From NCBI RefSeq assembly GCF_000743575.1, contig NZ_JQGC01000012.1, positions 62,001 to 126,000 of the forward strand: a DNA stretch of 64,000 nucleotides. The letters run 5' to 3'. This document shows, piece by piece, positions 10,804 to 18,944 of this stretch (the stretch's first letter is position 1; each line of letters starts with the position of its first letter). The DNA comes from Devosia riboflavina (GTDB lineage: Bacteria; Pseudomonadota; Alphaproteobacteria; Rhizobiales; Devosiaceae). The notes under the pieces are model-generated. The model did not search any database. It saw only the letters and a program-made list of their open reading frames with translations, and was not told the origin of the DNA. Made by a program: the position numbers and the translations under genes.

Positions 10804-11784
10804 TTATGTGGCGATGCGGGCATGCAGCAAGCGCCGATGTTGGATGGTTTTGCGTTTGATCCTTTCGCGGTGTTTGATGATGGCTTTCGCCCTTCCGAAA
10901 TAGGCGTCGACGGGTGTCACATTGTCGAGGCTCTCGTGGTAGCGCCGATGATTGTATTGCTCGACGAAGGCGCGGATCTGGTTTTCGAGATCGCCAGGCA
11001 GGAAGTAATTTTCGAGCAGGACGCGGTTCTTGAGCGTCTGATGCCAGCGTTCGATCTTTCCCTGTGTCTGGGGATGGAGCGGAGCACCGCGAACATGATC
11101 CATGCCATTGGCGCGGATGTAATCGGCAAGATCCTGGGCGATATAACTGGGTCCATTGTCACTGAGCAGGCGCGGCCGATGCTGCACATGGGCCTGATCA
11201 CAGCCTGAGGCGGCCAATGCAATGTCCAGTGTATCGGTGACGTCCTGGGCCCGCATGGTCGAGCAGAGTTTCCAGGCGATGATGTAGCGGGAATAATCGT
11301 CCAGCACCGTGGACAGATACATCCAGCCCCAGCCGATGATCTTGAAGTATGTAAAATCGGTCTGCCACATCTGGTTGGGACGGCTGGTCTTGGTGTGGAA
11401 CGCGTTGGCTGCCTTGATCACCACATAGGCGGGGCTGGTGATCAGGTCATGGGCTTTGAGAAGCCGGTAAACGCTGGCTTCCGAGATGAAGTAGCCCTTC
11501 TCGTCGGTGAAGCGCACCGCAAGTTCGCGGGGGCTCATCTCGGAGTGTTCCAGGGCCATCTCGATAATCTGATCATGGATACCGGCCGGGATACGATTCC
11601 ACACCCGGCTGGGCGCCGAGGATCGGTCTTCCAGCGCCTCGGGACCGCCATTGAGGTAGCGATCATACCAGCGATAGAAGGTCCGGCGCGGAATGCCCAG
11701 CCGATCCAAAGTCTGCTTGGTGGTCAAGTTCGAGTGTTCGACCAGCCGGATGATCTCGAGTTTTTCGGAAGCGGGATACCTCAT
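10804..11784 (-). CDS. IS3-family transposase OrfB (DDE integrase core)
   Basis: The C-terminal catalytic half of an IS3-type transposase, 326 residues from the ATG at 11784, which overlaps the orfA stop (ATGA). The DDE core is visible as WQTDFTYFK, then LLSDNGPSY, and GKIERWHQTLKN with the last D and E about 35 residues apart. A helix-turn-helix (TKQTLDRLGIPRRTFYRWYDRY) precedes it. The frame is open upstream to 11856, so an OrfAB fusion can also arise by frameshifting at the A-tract near 11813-11819. Confidence 0.9.
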   Translation of the reverse strand: MRYPASEKLEIIRLVEHSNLTTKQTLDRLGIPRRTFYRWYDRYLNGGPEALEDRSSAPSRVWNRIPAGIHDQIIEMALEHSEMSPRELAVRFTDEKGYFISEASVYRLLKAHDLITSPAYVVIKAANAFHTKTSRPNQMWQTDFTYFKIIGWGWMYLSTVLDDYSRYIIAWKLCSTMRAQDVTDTLDIALAASGCDQAHVQHRPRLLSDNGPSYIAQDLADYIRANGMDHVRGAPLHPQTQGKIERWHQTLKNRVLLENYFLPGDLENQIRAFVEQYNHRRYHESLDNVTPVDAYFGRAKAIIKHRERIKRKTIQHRRLLHARIAT

Positions 11785-12155
11785 TCCTGGTCTTCCCCAT
11801 CCCCCAGCATGCTTTTTTTGAGCAGGCGGTTCTCCAGGGTAAGGTCGGCAACGCATTCCTTCAGAGCGCTTGCCTCCCGGCGCAGGTCCTTGACCTCGTC
11901 GCTGGTGGCAGCACGCGCCGTATCACCGGCGAGGCGGCGCTTGCCGGCCTCCATGAACTCCTTGGACCAAGTGTAATAAAGGCTCTGGGCAATACCCTCG
12001 CGCCGGCACAGCTCTGCAATGCTGTCCTCGCCGCGCAGTCCATCGAGCACAATCCGAATCTTGTCCTCGGCAGAAAAGTGCCGTCGGCTCGCCCGTCGGA
12101 TATCCTTGACCACCTGCTCGGCGGGCTTCTTCGTCTTCGTGGTTTTCGTCGTCAT
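11781..12155 (-). CDS. IS3-family transposase OrfA
   Basis: A 124-residue protein with a helix-turn-helix (AELCRREGIAQSLYYTWSKEFMEAGKRRL) followed by a leucine-zipper-like helix (LKECVADLTLENRLLKKSML). This is the usual DNA-binding and multimerisation half of IS3 transposases. A run of seven A followed by G (minus strand, 11812-11819) near its 3' end is a typical minus-1 slippage site leading into orfB. Confidence 0.87.
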   Translation of the reverse strand: MTTKTTKTKKPAEQVVKDIRRASRRHFSAEDKIRIVLDGLRGEDSIAELCRREGIAQSLYYTWSKEFMEAGKRRLAGDTARAATSDEVKDLRREASALKECVADLTLENRLLKKSMLGDGEDQE

Positions 12156-12338
12156 TCTGGGTCTTTCGTCTTTCAGACGAGACCAGAACTCTCCTTAAAC
12201 CTCAAACCCAATTCTGTGCCACGGGCGCTGATGCCGGACAAATTTGACACCAGCCGCCAGACCATCATGCGTGTCAGGATCGAGGGCGACCGCTCCGTTT
12301 AAGCCGTGACTTGAGTAGGCACCCGTTTCCCTTTCGCC

Positions 12339-13781
12339 TCACCCCGCGCAGCAGGACAGTTTTTTCACATCCCTGTCGAAGGTCTGAGCCGCAAGCTTCA
12401 AACCTTCGACAGTCGTCAGATATGGAAAGATCGTCTCCGAGAGATCATCGATCGTCAGGCCGCAGCGGATGGCCAAGGCTGCCGTCTGAATGCTGTCAGC
12501 ACCCTCTGGTGCAAGGATGTGAGCGCCAAGGAGTTTCCGGGTTGACCCGTCGGCGACCAGCTTGATCAGGCCGCGCGTGTCGCGCGCCGCCAGCGCCCGC
12601 GGCACATTGTCGAGGGAAAGGACGGAGGTGCGAACCGAATGTCCGGCAGCCCGCGCCTGCGCTTCGGTCATGCCGACGCTCGCCACCTGCGGATCGGTAA
12701 AGACCACGGCGGGCATTGCGGTGTTGTCGTAACTCAGGCTGTTGCCGTTCAATGCGTTCTTGGCGGCGAGCTTTGCGCCATAGGCGGCCATGTAGACGAA
12801 CTGATCTTTTCCGGTTACATCGCCGGCGGCATAGACGCCCGCCTTCGAGGTGCGCATGCGATCATCAACGATGATGGCCCCGGCCGGTGTCAGGTCTATA
12901 CCGGTTTCAGCAAGCCCAAGGGCTTCAGTGTTCGAGCGGCGTCCCGTCGCCACAAGAATCCGCTCGGCAGTCAAGATTTCCGGACGTCCGTCCCGCGCGA
13001 TGGCGAGGGCAACACCACCATCATCGGTCTTGCGGGCGGACTCGTAGGTAATGCCGCTGACGATTTTAATCCCCTCATCGGCCAGATAGGTGGCAAGCGC
13101 AGCGCCGATTTCGGGTTCAGCCTCCGGCAGAAGCCGGCTGCGGAACACGAGTGTCACTTCGACACCGGCCCGTGCGAAAGTCTGGGCAAGCTCCACGCCG
13201 ATGTAGCCGCCGCCAAGCACTATCATCGAGCGTGGCAGCTCGGTCAGGGCGAGCGCTGTCGTGCTGTCGAGCGGCGATACGTCAGCGATCCCCGGAATCC
13301 CCGGCAACGCCGGACGCGCACCGGTGGTGATGATAATTCGCTCGGAGCCGATGTGCTGGCCCGCGACCTGGACACCGCCGTCAACGAGGCGGGCCGGACC
13401 TTCGTGGTAGACCACATTGTTGTACTCCGGCAGCAGATCAGCGTATTTCGCCTGTCGCAGACCGGCAACCAAAGCGTCTTTCTGGGCGATCTGAGCGGCC
13501 CAATCAACCACGCGCGCGCCGCTTTCGATCCCATCAAACCGGGCAGCCGCATCGTTGGCGTGACGTACAGCCTCCGTGGCCCGGATCAGGGCTTTCGAGG
13601 GCACGCAGCCGATGTTGACGCATGTACCGCCGATCGTGCCATGCCCGACAAGAGCCACTTGGGCGCCTAGTTCGGCGGCCGTGATCGCGGCGGAGAAACC
13701 GGCCGAGCCAGCTCCGACGACCACAAGATCATAACGGCCGTTGCCTTTGTTGGAAGTTGGAACGTCGCAAGCTTCACACAT
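12339..13781 (-). CDS. merA: Mercuric reductase
   Basis: A cytosolic flavoprotein that reduces Hg2+ to Hg0 with NADPH. The 480-residue form lacks the N-terminal HMA domain found in many MerA proteins. FAD motif VVVGAGSAGFSAA, redox-active pair GGTCVNIGCVPSK (C54/C59), NAD-binding VLGGGYIGVELA, GVYAAGDVTG, and the C-terminal vicinal cysteines C477-C478 that deliver Hg2+ to the active site are all present. It is the last gene of merT-merP-merF-merA, adjacent to merF with no gap. Confidence 0.96.
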   Translation of the reverse strand: MCEACDVPTSNKGNGRYDLVVVGAGSAGFSAAITAAELGAQVALVGHGTIGGTCVNIGCVPSKALIRATEAVRHANDAAARFDGIESGARVVDWAAQIAQKDALVAGLRQAKYADLLPEYNNVVYHEGPARLVDGGVQVAGQHIGSERIIITTGARPALPGIPGIADVSPLDSTTALALTELPRSMIVLGGGYIGVELAQTFARAGVEVTLVFRSRLLPEAEPEIGAALATYLADEGIKIVSGITYESARKTDDGGVALAIARDGRPEILTAERILVATGRRSNTEALGLAETGIDLTPAGAIIVDDRMRTSKAGVYAAGDVTGKDQFVYMAAYGAKLAAKNALNGNSLSYDNTAMPAVVFTDPQVASVGMTEAQARAAGHSVRTSVLSLDNVPRALAARDTRGLIKLVADGSTRKLLGAHILAPEGADSIQTAALAIRCGLTIDDLSETIFPYLTTVEGLKLAAQTFDRDVKKLSCCAG

Positions 13782-14039
13782 TCAATTCACCTTTGTTGTC
13801 TTGTTATTCATCGAGCAGCAATTGGCATCCGCCGATGAGGCGGAACGCCGACGCCGGTAAAGATAAAGTGCGGACGCCCCAATCGCGGCGAGAGCGATCG
13901 GGATCAGCACATAGCCGGCCGCTGCGAACCATGCGGAAAAGCCAAAAGAGCCAGCGGCGACCAAAAGAAATGGCGCGGCGCAACAGATGACGGCGAGAAA
14001 CCCGACTCCGCCAAGGCCGATGAACTTTCCATCTGTCAT
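13782..14039 (-). CDS. merF: Mercury transport protein MerF-like
   Basis: An 85-residue inner-membrane protein with two predicted helices (about 9-30 and 37-58). It has the two vicinal cysteine pairs expected of MerF: CC in the first helix (VICCAAPF) and CC near the C-terminus (NCCSMN). MerF moves Hg2+ from the periplasmic side to the cytosol for MerA. It lies between merP and merA in the mer operon. It is diverged, so a related small mer transporter is possible. Confidence 0.85.
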   Translation of the reverse strand: MTDGKFIGLGGVGFLAVICCAAPFLLVAAGSFGFSAWFAAAGYVLIPIALAAIGASALYLYRRRRSASSADANCCSMNNKTTKVN

Positions 14040-14050
14040 GCTGAACCTCC

Positions 14051-14338
14051 TTACTGCGAAACGCCGGACGGATAGCCAGCATTGGTGGTTGCGGTGATCA
14101 GCGCGGCGACATTCGTCTGGCTGTCGTCAAAGCGCACCTTCGCGATCGCCGCGCCGGTCGCCTCCGATACATCAACATCGAGCACGCCTGGAACGTTGCT
14201 GAGCGCCCGCTTCACAATCGGGCCGCAGAGTTCGCAGGTGGCATTGGCAACATTCAAGGTTACGGTCTGCTCGGCGGCAAAAGCGTGACCACCCGTCAGC
14301 AGGGACGCAGTAAGGGCAATGAGGGGCAGGATTTTCAT
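14051..14338 (-). CDS. merP: Periplasmic mercury-binding protein MerP
   Basis: A 95-residue HMA-fold protein with a signal peptide (MKILPLIALTASLLTGGHAFA) and the metal site ATCELC in place of the usual MTCAAC. It captures Hg2+ in the periplasm and hands it to MerT. The start at 14338 is supported by AAGGAGAATCTC directly upstream. The gene overlaps nothing and follows merT with the usual operon spacing. Confidence 0.92.
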   Translation of the reverse strand: MKILPLIALTASLLTGGHAFAAEQTVTLNVANATCELCGPIVKRALSNVPGVLDVDVSEATGAAIAKVRFDDSQTNVAALITATTNAGYPSGVSQ

Positions 14339-14354
14339 GAGATTCTCCTTGGGA

Positions 14355-14768
14355 TTAAGCATCGAGGACAAGGCGGGCGGCGTAGGGAAAGCCCACGGCG
14401 ATAATGATCAAGACAGTTGCGACCCAAAGGCCGATCTTGGCGTTCCGATGGGATGATGGACGCGCGCAGTAGGAACCCTCGGCGCATTCAGCCGCCTTCG
14501 GCCTGCGATAGACGAGATAGAAACCGTAGCCGAGGCAGGCGAGCGCGATCGTGATAAACACAGGCTGGTAGGGTTCGAACGCGGTCAAATTGCCGATCCA
14601 CGCGCCGCTGATGCCAGCGAAGAACAAGGCAAAGGGCAGCACGCAACAGGTTGCTGCGCCCAGTGCCGCAACGATGCCGCCGACCGACAGCAATGCTGCC
14701 CGATCAAAACCCTTTTCGGCTGGCTCTGTGACTGTATTTGCCAGCGTCCGTGTTTCATCCTGCATCAT
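14355..14768 (-). CDS. merT: Mercuric ion transporter MerT
   Basis: A 137-residue inner-membrane protein with three helices (about 28-52, 67-86 and 112-132). The first helix has the essential CC pair (GAATCCVLPF) and the loop has a second cysteine pair (ECAEGSYCA). It imports Hg2+ for reduction by MerA. It is the first gene of the mer operon, about 33 bases downstream of the MerR-type promoter. Confidence 0.93.
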   Translation of the reverse strand: MMQDETRTLANTVTEPAEKGFDRAALLSVGGIVAALGAATCCVLPFALFFAGISGAWIGNLTAFEPYQPVFITIALACLGYGFYLVYRRPKAAECAEGSYCARPSSHRNAKIGLWVATVLIIIAVGFPYAARLVLDA

Positions 14769-14800
14769 CGTTCACATGCTCCCGCAATTGATCTATCGTG

Positions 14801-14831
14801 ACCCTAGTGCCTGTAGCGACTACAGGGTCAA
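14801..14831 (-). promoter_or_regulatory. mer operon promoter/operator (MerR type)
   Basis: On the minus strand, -35 TTGACC (14826-14831) and -10 TAGGGT (14801-14806) are separated by 19 bp. The spacer holds the perfect dyad CTGTAG-TCG-CTACAG. The overlong spacer with a central dyad is the hallmark of MerR promoters, which are untwisted by Hg-MerR. It drives merTPFA and sits before the divergent merR. Confidence 0.93.
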
Positions 14832-14866
14832 GCGAGAAATTTTCACGGATTTGTGCGAGCTATGTG

Positions 14867-15307
14867 ATGACACAGAATGATGAATTTTCGATCGGCGTGC
14901 TGTCCGAGCGCAGCGGCGTCAACATAGAGACGATCCGCTATTACGAGAAAATCGGCGTCATGCCGAAGCCCGCCCGCAGCGCAGCGGGTTATCGTATCTA
15001 CACAACTGAACACGCAAGGCGGCTGCATTTCGTGCGGCGCGGCCGTGAACTCGGCTTCAGCCTGGACGAGTTGCGCGGCCTGCTTCGCCTGGTCGATGGG
15101 CATACCTACACCTGCCGGGAGGTCCATGCGCTCACCATCGAACATTTGAAAGATATCCGTCAGAAAATCGCCGATCTGCGGCGTCTGGAGCGGGCCATGT
15201 CGAATATGGCGGCGCAATGCACCGGCGATCAGGTTCCAGAATGTCCGGTCATAGATGCCCTTTTTGAAATGCGGTCAATCAAGCGTTCCCGCTCCGTTCA
15301 GGCTTAG
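14867..15307 (+). CDS. merR: Mercury-responsive MerR regulator
   Basis: A 146-residue MerR protein: winged helix (FSIGVLSERSGVNIETIRYYEKIGVM), dimerisation helix, and the three Hg-ligand cysteines in expected positions (TCREVHALT, then QCTGDQVPECPVIDAL). ATG 14867 was chosen because the homologous N-terminus begins there; the frame is open further upstream through the operator. It is divergent from the mer operon across the shared operator. Confidence 0.93.
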   Translation: MTQNDEFSIGVLSERSGVNIETIRYYEKIGVMPKPARSAAGYRIYTTEHARRLHFVRRGRELGFSLDELRGLLRLVDGHTYTCREVHALTIEHLKDIRQKIADLRRLERAMSNMAAQCTGDQVPECPVIDALFEMRSIKRSRSVQA

Positions 15308-15486
15308 CGTACGATTTCGAGCAGCTCTTGTTCTGACCCCAGCTCGTGAACTGCGTCGCCGCTCCGTGAAATCATGAAAAATGATATCCATTTCTGAATT
15401 TGAATACCCTACGCCACATTCTCATGAAAAACGCTATCCACAGCCGAGCGGAGCGACCAGGAAGGTGAGGCAGGCCTGACTGGAAA

Positions 15487-15765
15487 CTAACCCTGCCGAC
15501 CGTCGCCGGTCTCACCAGAGAACCCCTCGATCTTGACGCCCAATGGCATCACCGATGGTGGATCGTTGTTCTCGATGACGTAGATTTGGCCGAGCTCGCC
15601 GAGGCCGGCGAGGTGCTTGTAGAACGCCTCGTCGAGCGCGGTGCCGGCGATGACCTTCTCATCGGCTTCGAGTTCGCCATGCCGCTTGTAGTGAAGCGGT
15701 TTTCGGTAGGTGACCAGGGAGCCCAACACCACGAAGACCGGATGGGGCATGGGACAGGCCGGGTC
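15487..15765 (-). pseudogene. C-terminal remnant of an SMC/ABC-like ATPase
   Basis: The translated segment (VFVVLGSLVTYRKP, then GTALDEAFYKHLAGLGELGQIYVIENNDPP) looks like the Walker B/D-loop end of an SMC-like or DUF3732-like ATPase. The expected VVLDSPLVTYR is altered to VVLGSLVTYR, losing the aspartate and a proline. No N-terminal ATPase part is present upstream; instead an L,D-transpeptidase fragment abuts it. This is inferred to be a decayed gene, possibly from a lost defence module. Confidence 0.45.
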
Positions 15766-15803
15766 TTCCCCTGTCACGCTACAGGGCAACCTCGTTGAGT
15801 CGA

Positions 15804-15945
15804 TCACCCCGGGCACGCGCCTTCGGGGTCGAGCGGCGGTCCCCCGGTGCCATAGCGGTTGAAGACGTAGCGCTTCTCGCAAACGTCGGCCGCCGGCAGC
15901 TGTAGTGTCTGGTCGAACAAGTCGGTGCCCTCATTGAGGATCGGT
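15804..15945 (-). pseudogene. C-terminal fragment of an L,D-transpeptidase
   Basis: The last 46 or so codons read NEGTDLFDQTLQLPAADV followed by CEKRYVFNRYGTGG and end at TGA 15804. The intact gene at 43002-43778 ends GTDIFDRTLQLPAVDVCEKR and YVFNRTG, so this is a truncated relative. A stop codon lies just upstream and no YkuD catalytic motif is present. It marks a deletion junction in the cargo. Confidence 0.75.
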
Positions 15946-16178
15946 GGCTAGATGCCCCTTCACCGCCGTTCGACCCTCGTTGACCTGCCAGACGTGGGGA
16001 CTGGAATAGGGGGCCAGTGTTGGACCCGTCCCCCGCCTCAAGGTTTGGAAAACTCGGTGGCAACTCGGCCAGGAATGGGGCCGGCGTCCTGCCCTGTTCA
16101 ATGCCGAGGGGGAGCCGGCATTCGCGTGTCCCCCCAGATTGTTTTTGGGCCGGAGCTGCCCGCTCCGGCCCAAATTGC
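15946..16178. other. Non-coding debris with a strong inverted repeat
   Basis: No gene was recognised. The stretch TTGGGCCGGAGC (16144-16155) pairs with GCTCCGGCCCAA (16161-16172) across a short loop, just downstream of the minus-strand DUF305/beta-propeller gene. It could end that transcript, although no U-tract follows on the minus strand. Confidence 0.5.
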
Positions 16179-17582
16179 TTACTGGTTTGATCCGCCGTAG
16201 ACGATGCCGTTCGGGCGATCACCGACCGGGACAGTCTTGACGACGTCCTGGCTCGCCACGTCGATGATCGACACAGTGTCGTCGGCAATGTTGGTCACGA
16301 ACACGAATGCCCCGTCAGCCGATGCCGAGACGCCGTGTGCCCCGTCTCCCGTGGTGATCGTCTTGAGCACCTGTCCAGTTGCGGTCTCGATTACGGAAAC
16401 CGTGTCGTTCGGCTCCGCCTCGGAGCCCTGGTTGGCCACATAGACGTAGGCTCCATCGGCGGTGGCGAACATCTGGATCGGGTTCGGCCCGACGTCGATC
16501 CTGTTCGTCACCTCGTGCGATGCAGTGTCGATGACGGCTACCCGGTTCTCGTCTCGAAGAGAGACGTAGACTTGATCGCCCGAGGGCGTGAACCCGACCT
16601 GAACGGGCGCTGTGCCCACCTCGATGCGGGCAAGCTCCGTCAGGTCCTGGGTGTCGATGACGGACACCGAGCCGTCCTCGACATTGGCCACATAGAGCTC
16701 GCTCTCATCCGGGCTGAGGCGCATCCCGTGCGGGTAGGCTCCGGTCGCTATGCGCTCGATCACCGAAGCCGCTGCGAGATCAACGACCGCAATCTCGTTC
16801 CCGCCGGACACGGAAACATAGGCACGCCCCTGGCGGTCGGCGACGACATGCGCCGGATGCGCTCCGACTTCTACGGTGGCGACAGGTTGCGATAGTCGCT
16901 GTGGATCGAGCACCACCAGAACTCCTCGGCCAGCTTCGGCCTCGGCGTGTGCGTCGTCAGCCGATCCGTGAGCGTGATCGGAGGCAGGGCTCCCGACCGC
17001 GAGCAGCAGGTTCCCGCCCGGCGTCAGATCGACATTATGCGGCGACACCCCGATCTGAACGGTTTCCACCGAACCGGTGCCGAGGTCGATGGCGGTGATC
17101 GAATTGCCGCCCTCGTTGGCAGAGTAGACGGTTCCGCCTGTCTGGAGGAAACCGGCAAGATCCGGGCTGGCATTCGCCTGCAGCCATGCCTGCATTTCGG
17201 CGATCTCACGCTTCTGTGCTTCGATGATCTGCGCCGCCCACTCTCCCGTTTGCGGGTCATCGCCGTATTGCTGCACGATCTTCGCCATGTCGATCGCACC
17301 CTGATGGTGCGGAATCATGCCCCGCACGAAAGCGACGTCCGGGTCTTCGGCCATGACGCCCTCCATCATCGGCCCGTGCATTTCGTCCATCGCATCCACA
17401 TAGGCTTTGGTGAAATTTGTCGCGTCGGGGTCGGAAGGAGACATGGGAGCAGGAGCCCGATCCTCCTGCGCCTGCAGCGGTCCGGGTCGGTGGGCGTCAT
17501 GCTCTGCCTGCTGGGCCAGAGCCGCGCCGGAGACGCCCATCAGGAGAGTGGCGGAGAGGGCAATTACTGTTCGGTACATCAT
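16179..17582 (-). CDS. DUF305 domain fused to a YVTN beta-propeller, exported
   Basis: A 467-residue protein with a signal peptide (about 1-24, cleavage after ALA) and a DUF305 four-helix ferritin-like domain (about 50-145) with the metal-type motif MIPHHQGAIDMAK. It continues into a seven-blade YVTN-type propeller (about 150-465) with repeats such as VSVIDTQDLTELARIEVG and VSIIDVASQDVVKTVPVG. DUF305 proteins are linked to periplasmic copper or metal binding. The propeller may serve as a scaffold or quinoprotein-like domain. A histidine-rich insert (SDHAHGSADDAH) occurs in a blade. The fusion is unusual among the four DUF305 genes here. Confidence 0.82.
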   Translation of the reverse strand: MMYRTVIALSATLLMGVSGAALAQQAEHDAHRPGPLQAQEDRAPAPMSPSDPDATNFTKAYVDAMDEMHGPMMEGVMAEDPDVAFVRGMIPHHQGAIDMAKIVQQYGDDPQTGEWAAQIIEAQKREIAEMQAWLQANASPDLAGFLQTGGTVYSANEGGNSITAIDLGTGSVETVQIGVSPHNVDLTPGGNLLLAVGSPASDHAHGSADDAHAEAEAGRGVLVVLDPQRLSQPVATVEVGAHPAHVVADRQGRAYVSVSGGNEIAVVDLAAASVIERIATGAYPHGMRLSPDESELYVANVEDGSVSVIDTQDLTELARIEVGTAPVQVGFTPSGDQVYVSLRDENRVAVIDTASHEVTNRIDVGPNPIQMFATADGAYVYVANQGSEAEPNDTVSVIETATGQVLKTITTGDGAHGVSASADGAFVFVTNIADDTVSIIDVASQDVVKTVPVGDRPNGIVYGGSNQ

Positions 17583-17699
17583 TGTGCATCCTTTGGCGCC
17601 GGAGAAACCGCGTCACATCCTCGGACGTGCGGTTTCCGGCTTCGTCTGATTGTCGGTTGCTGGAGCAGCCGGGAACGAACGGCTCCCGGCCGTGCTTCA

Positions 17700-18107
17700 C
17701 TATGCAATCGACGTCAGACGCGGTGGCCTCAGGATGCCTGAAGGATTTCGGCCCAGGTCGCTGGGCTGAATGCGAAGGGGCGGCTCCCCGTCCAGTGTTG
17801 GCAATGCCGGCAGCGGATCGGGAAGCAGGGCAAGAAAGGTGCAGACCTGTCCGCAATCGCGATCCGGCGCCGCTTCAGGGTGACAGCATGGTTCGTCCGC
17901 AACCTCGCTGCGGTCGTCGGAATGCGAATAGGCGTCCTGCTGCGCACTGGCAACGGCCTGATCCTGGTGCGTGGCATGCGTGCTTGAGCTGGCATGTGCC
18001 GTTCCCAGGACAGCGAAAGCGCTGAAGACGAGCAGCAGCAGTCCGGTCATGAACTGGCGCAGCCAGTCATTTCTCGACCAGAACGTTGCAGTCGAGCTCC
18101 TGCTCAT
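17700..18107 (-). CDS. Exported His/Cys-rich small protein ending in RPPR (copy 1)
   Basis: About 135 residues: a hydrophobic export segment (FMTGLLLLVFSAFAVLGTAHA), a His-rich stretch (THATHQDQ, SHSDDRS), cysteine motifs CCH and CGQVC, and a C-terminus containing GILRPPRL. It resembles three other proteins in this island (29641, 37415 and 39415) in layout and RPP[RK] end. The pattern recalls DUF2946-type proteins, but membership is not certain. A role in periplasmic copper binding is inferred from context. GTG 18128 is an alternative start. Confidence 0.6.
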   Translation of the reverse strand: MSRSSTATFWSRNDWLRQFMTGLLLLVFSAFAVLGTAHASSSTHATHQDQAVASAQQDAYSHSDDRSEVADEPCCHPEAAPDRDCGQVCTFLALLPDPLPALPTLDGEPPLRIQPSDLGRNPSGILRPPRLTSIA

Positions 18108-18258
18108 GGCGTGGCTTTCTTCACGCACCCGATGACATCCATGTGCCCGCCAGCATCCGGCGGCCTCAGGCAGCCTGAGCTACTGACAGGGGCAGGTTCT
18201 GCCCCGCAGTCCCCGCTCCGGATCAAACTGGTGTCAAACGGGTGAATCATGAACAGCT

Positions 18259-18747
18259 TCAGATCTCCTGCGCGCTGCGGAAACGCCCGAAGACCTTCTG
18301 GTCGGCGGGAGCGAACAGAAATACCTCGTAGGGCTCGGCAGTCACGCCCGGGAAGTCCATGCCGGGCGACCCGGCTGGCATTCCAGGAACCGCGAGGCCC
18401 GTGGCCGCCGGACGCTCGGTCAGGAGACGCCGGATTGCCGCGGCTGGAACGTGGCCTTCGACGACATAGCCGTCCACTTCCGCCGTGTGGCACGAGTAGA
18501 GGGCCGGGGGCACGCGGAGCTGCTGTTTGATGGCGTCCATGTTCTGGGATTCAACGATCCGCACCGGAAAGCCCGCGGCCTCGATATGCTCGGCCCACCC
18601 CGTGCAGCAGCCGCAGCTCGGATCCTTGCTCACGGTGACGAGCGGCAGACTTGCGGCATATCCTGTCACCGGCACTGAAAGCAGAACAGATATCGAGCCA
18701 AGACCTGCCACGAAGGCTCTCCGGCTGATGGCATGGTCATTTCGCAT
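18259..18747 (-). CDS. DUF411 (CopG-like) periplasmic metal-binding protein
   Basis: A 162-residue protein with an SRRAF Tat-like N-terminal signal, then the DUF411 domain: DPSCGCCTGWAEHI, CHTAEVDGYVVEGHVPA and the GLAVPGMPAGSPGM segment. DUF411 proteins accompany copper-resistance operons and bind copper through the conserved cysteines. It lies downstream of the first copper ATPase on the same strand, with about 200 bp between. Confidence 0.87.
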   Translation of the reverse strand: MRNDHAISRRAFVAGLGSISVLLSVPVTGYAASLPLVTVSKDPSCGCCTGWAEHIEAAGFPVRIVESQNMDAIKQQLRVPPALYSCHTAEVDGYVVEGHVPAAAIRRLLTERPAATGLAVPGMPAGSPGMDFPGVTAEPYEVFLFAPADQKVFGRFRSAQEI

Positions 18748-18944
18748 CTTTTGTCCTCACAGCCACGGCCGACGATCTCAGCGGAAGAATGCGCAGCTGA
18801 TCAGGGCCGTGCATGGCGGGCTTCCTGTTGGCACCGACTGGCAGATACTACCACAGCTGCCGCCGCAGAATTTGATGCAGCGCAAGGAAGAGATACGTTG
18901 CTCGAGGTTCCAGCCTCCTGAAGCGTATCGGTCAGCTCGATCTC

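Larger units (their letters stand above)
10766..12201 (-). mobile_element. IS3-family insertion sequence
   Basis: A two-gene IS of about 1.4 kb. Imperfect inverted ends share GGAGAGTTCTG (10775-10785) and its complement (12184-12194), with GGTTTA further outward on both sides. The exact boundaries and a target duplication could not be fixed. It carries orfA and orfB with an A7G frameshift signal. It sits about 150 bp inside the tRNA-proximal transposon end and so probably arrived after the transposon formed. Confidence 0.8.

Noticed and set aside
15779..16288. Minus-strand 169-codon frame over the debris region
   Set aside because: Low-complexity text; the meaningful translation in this interval is the L,D-transpeptidase fragment in another frame.
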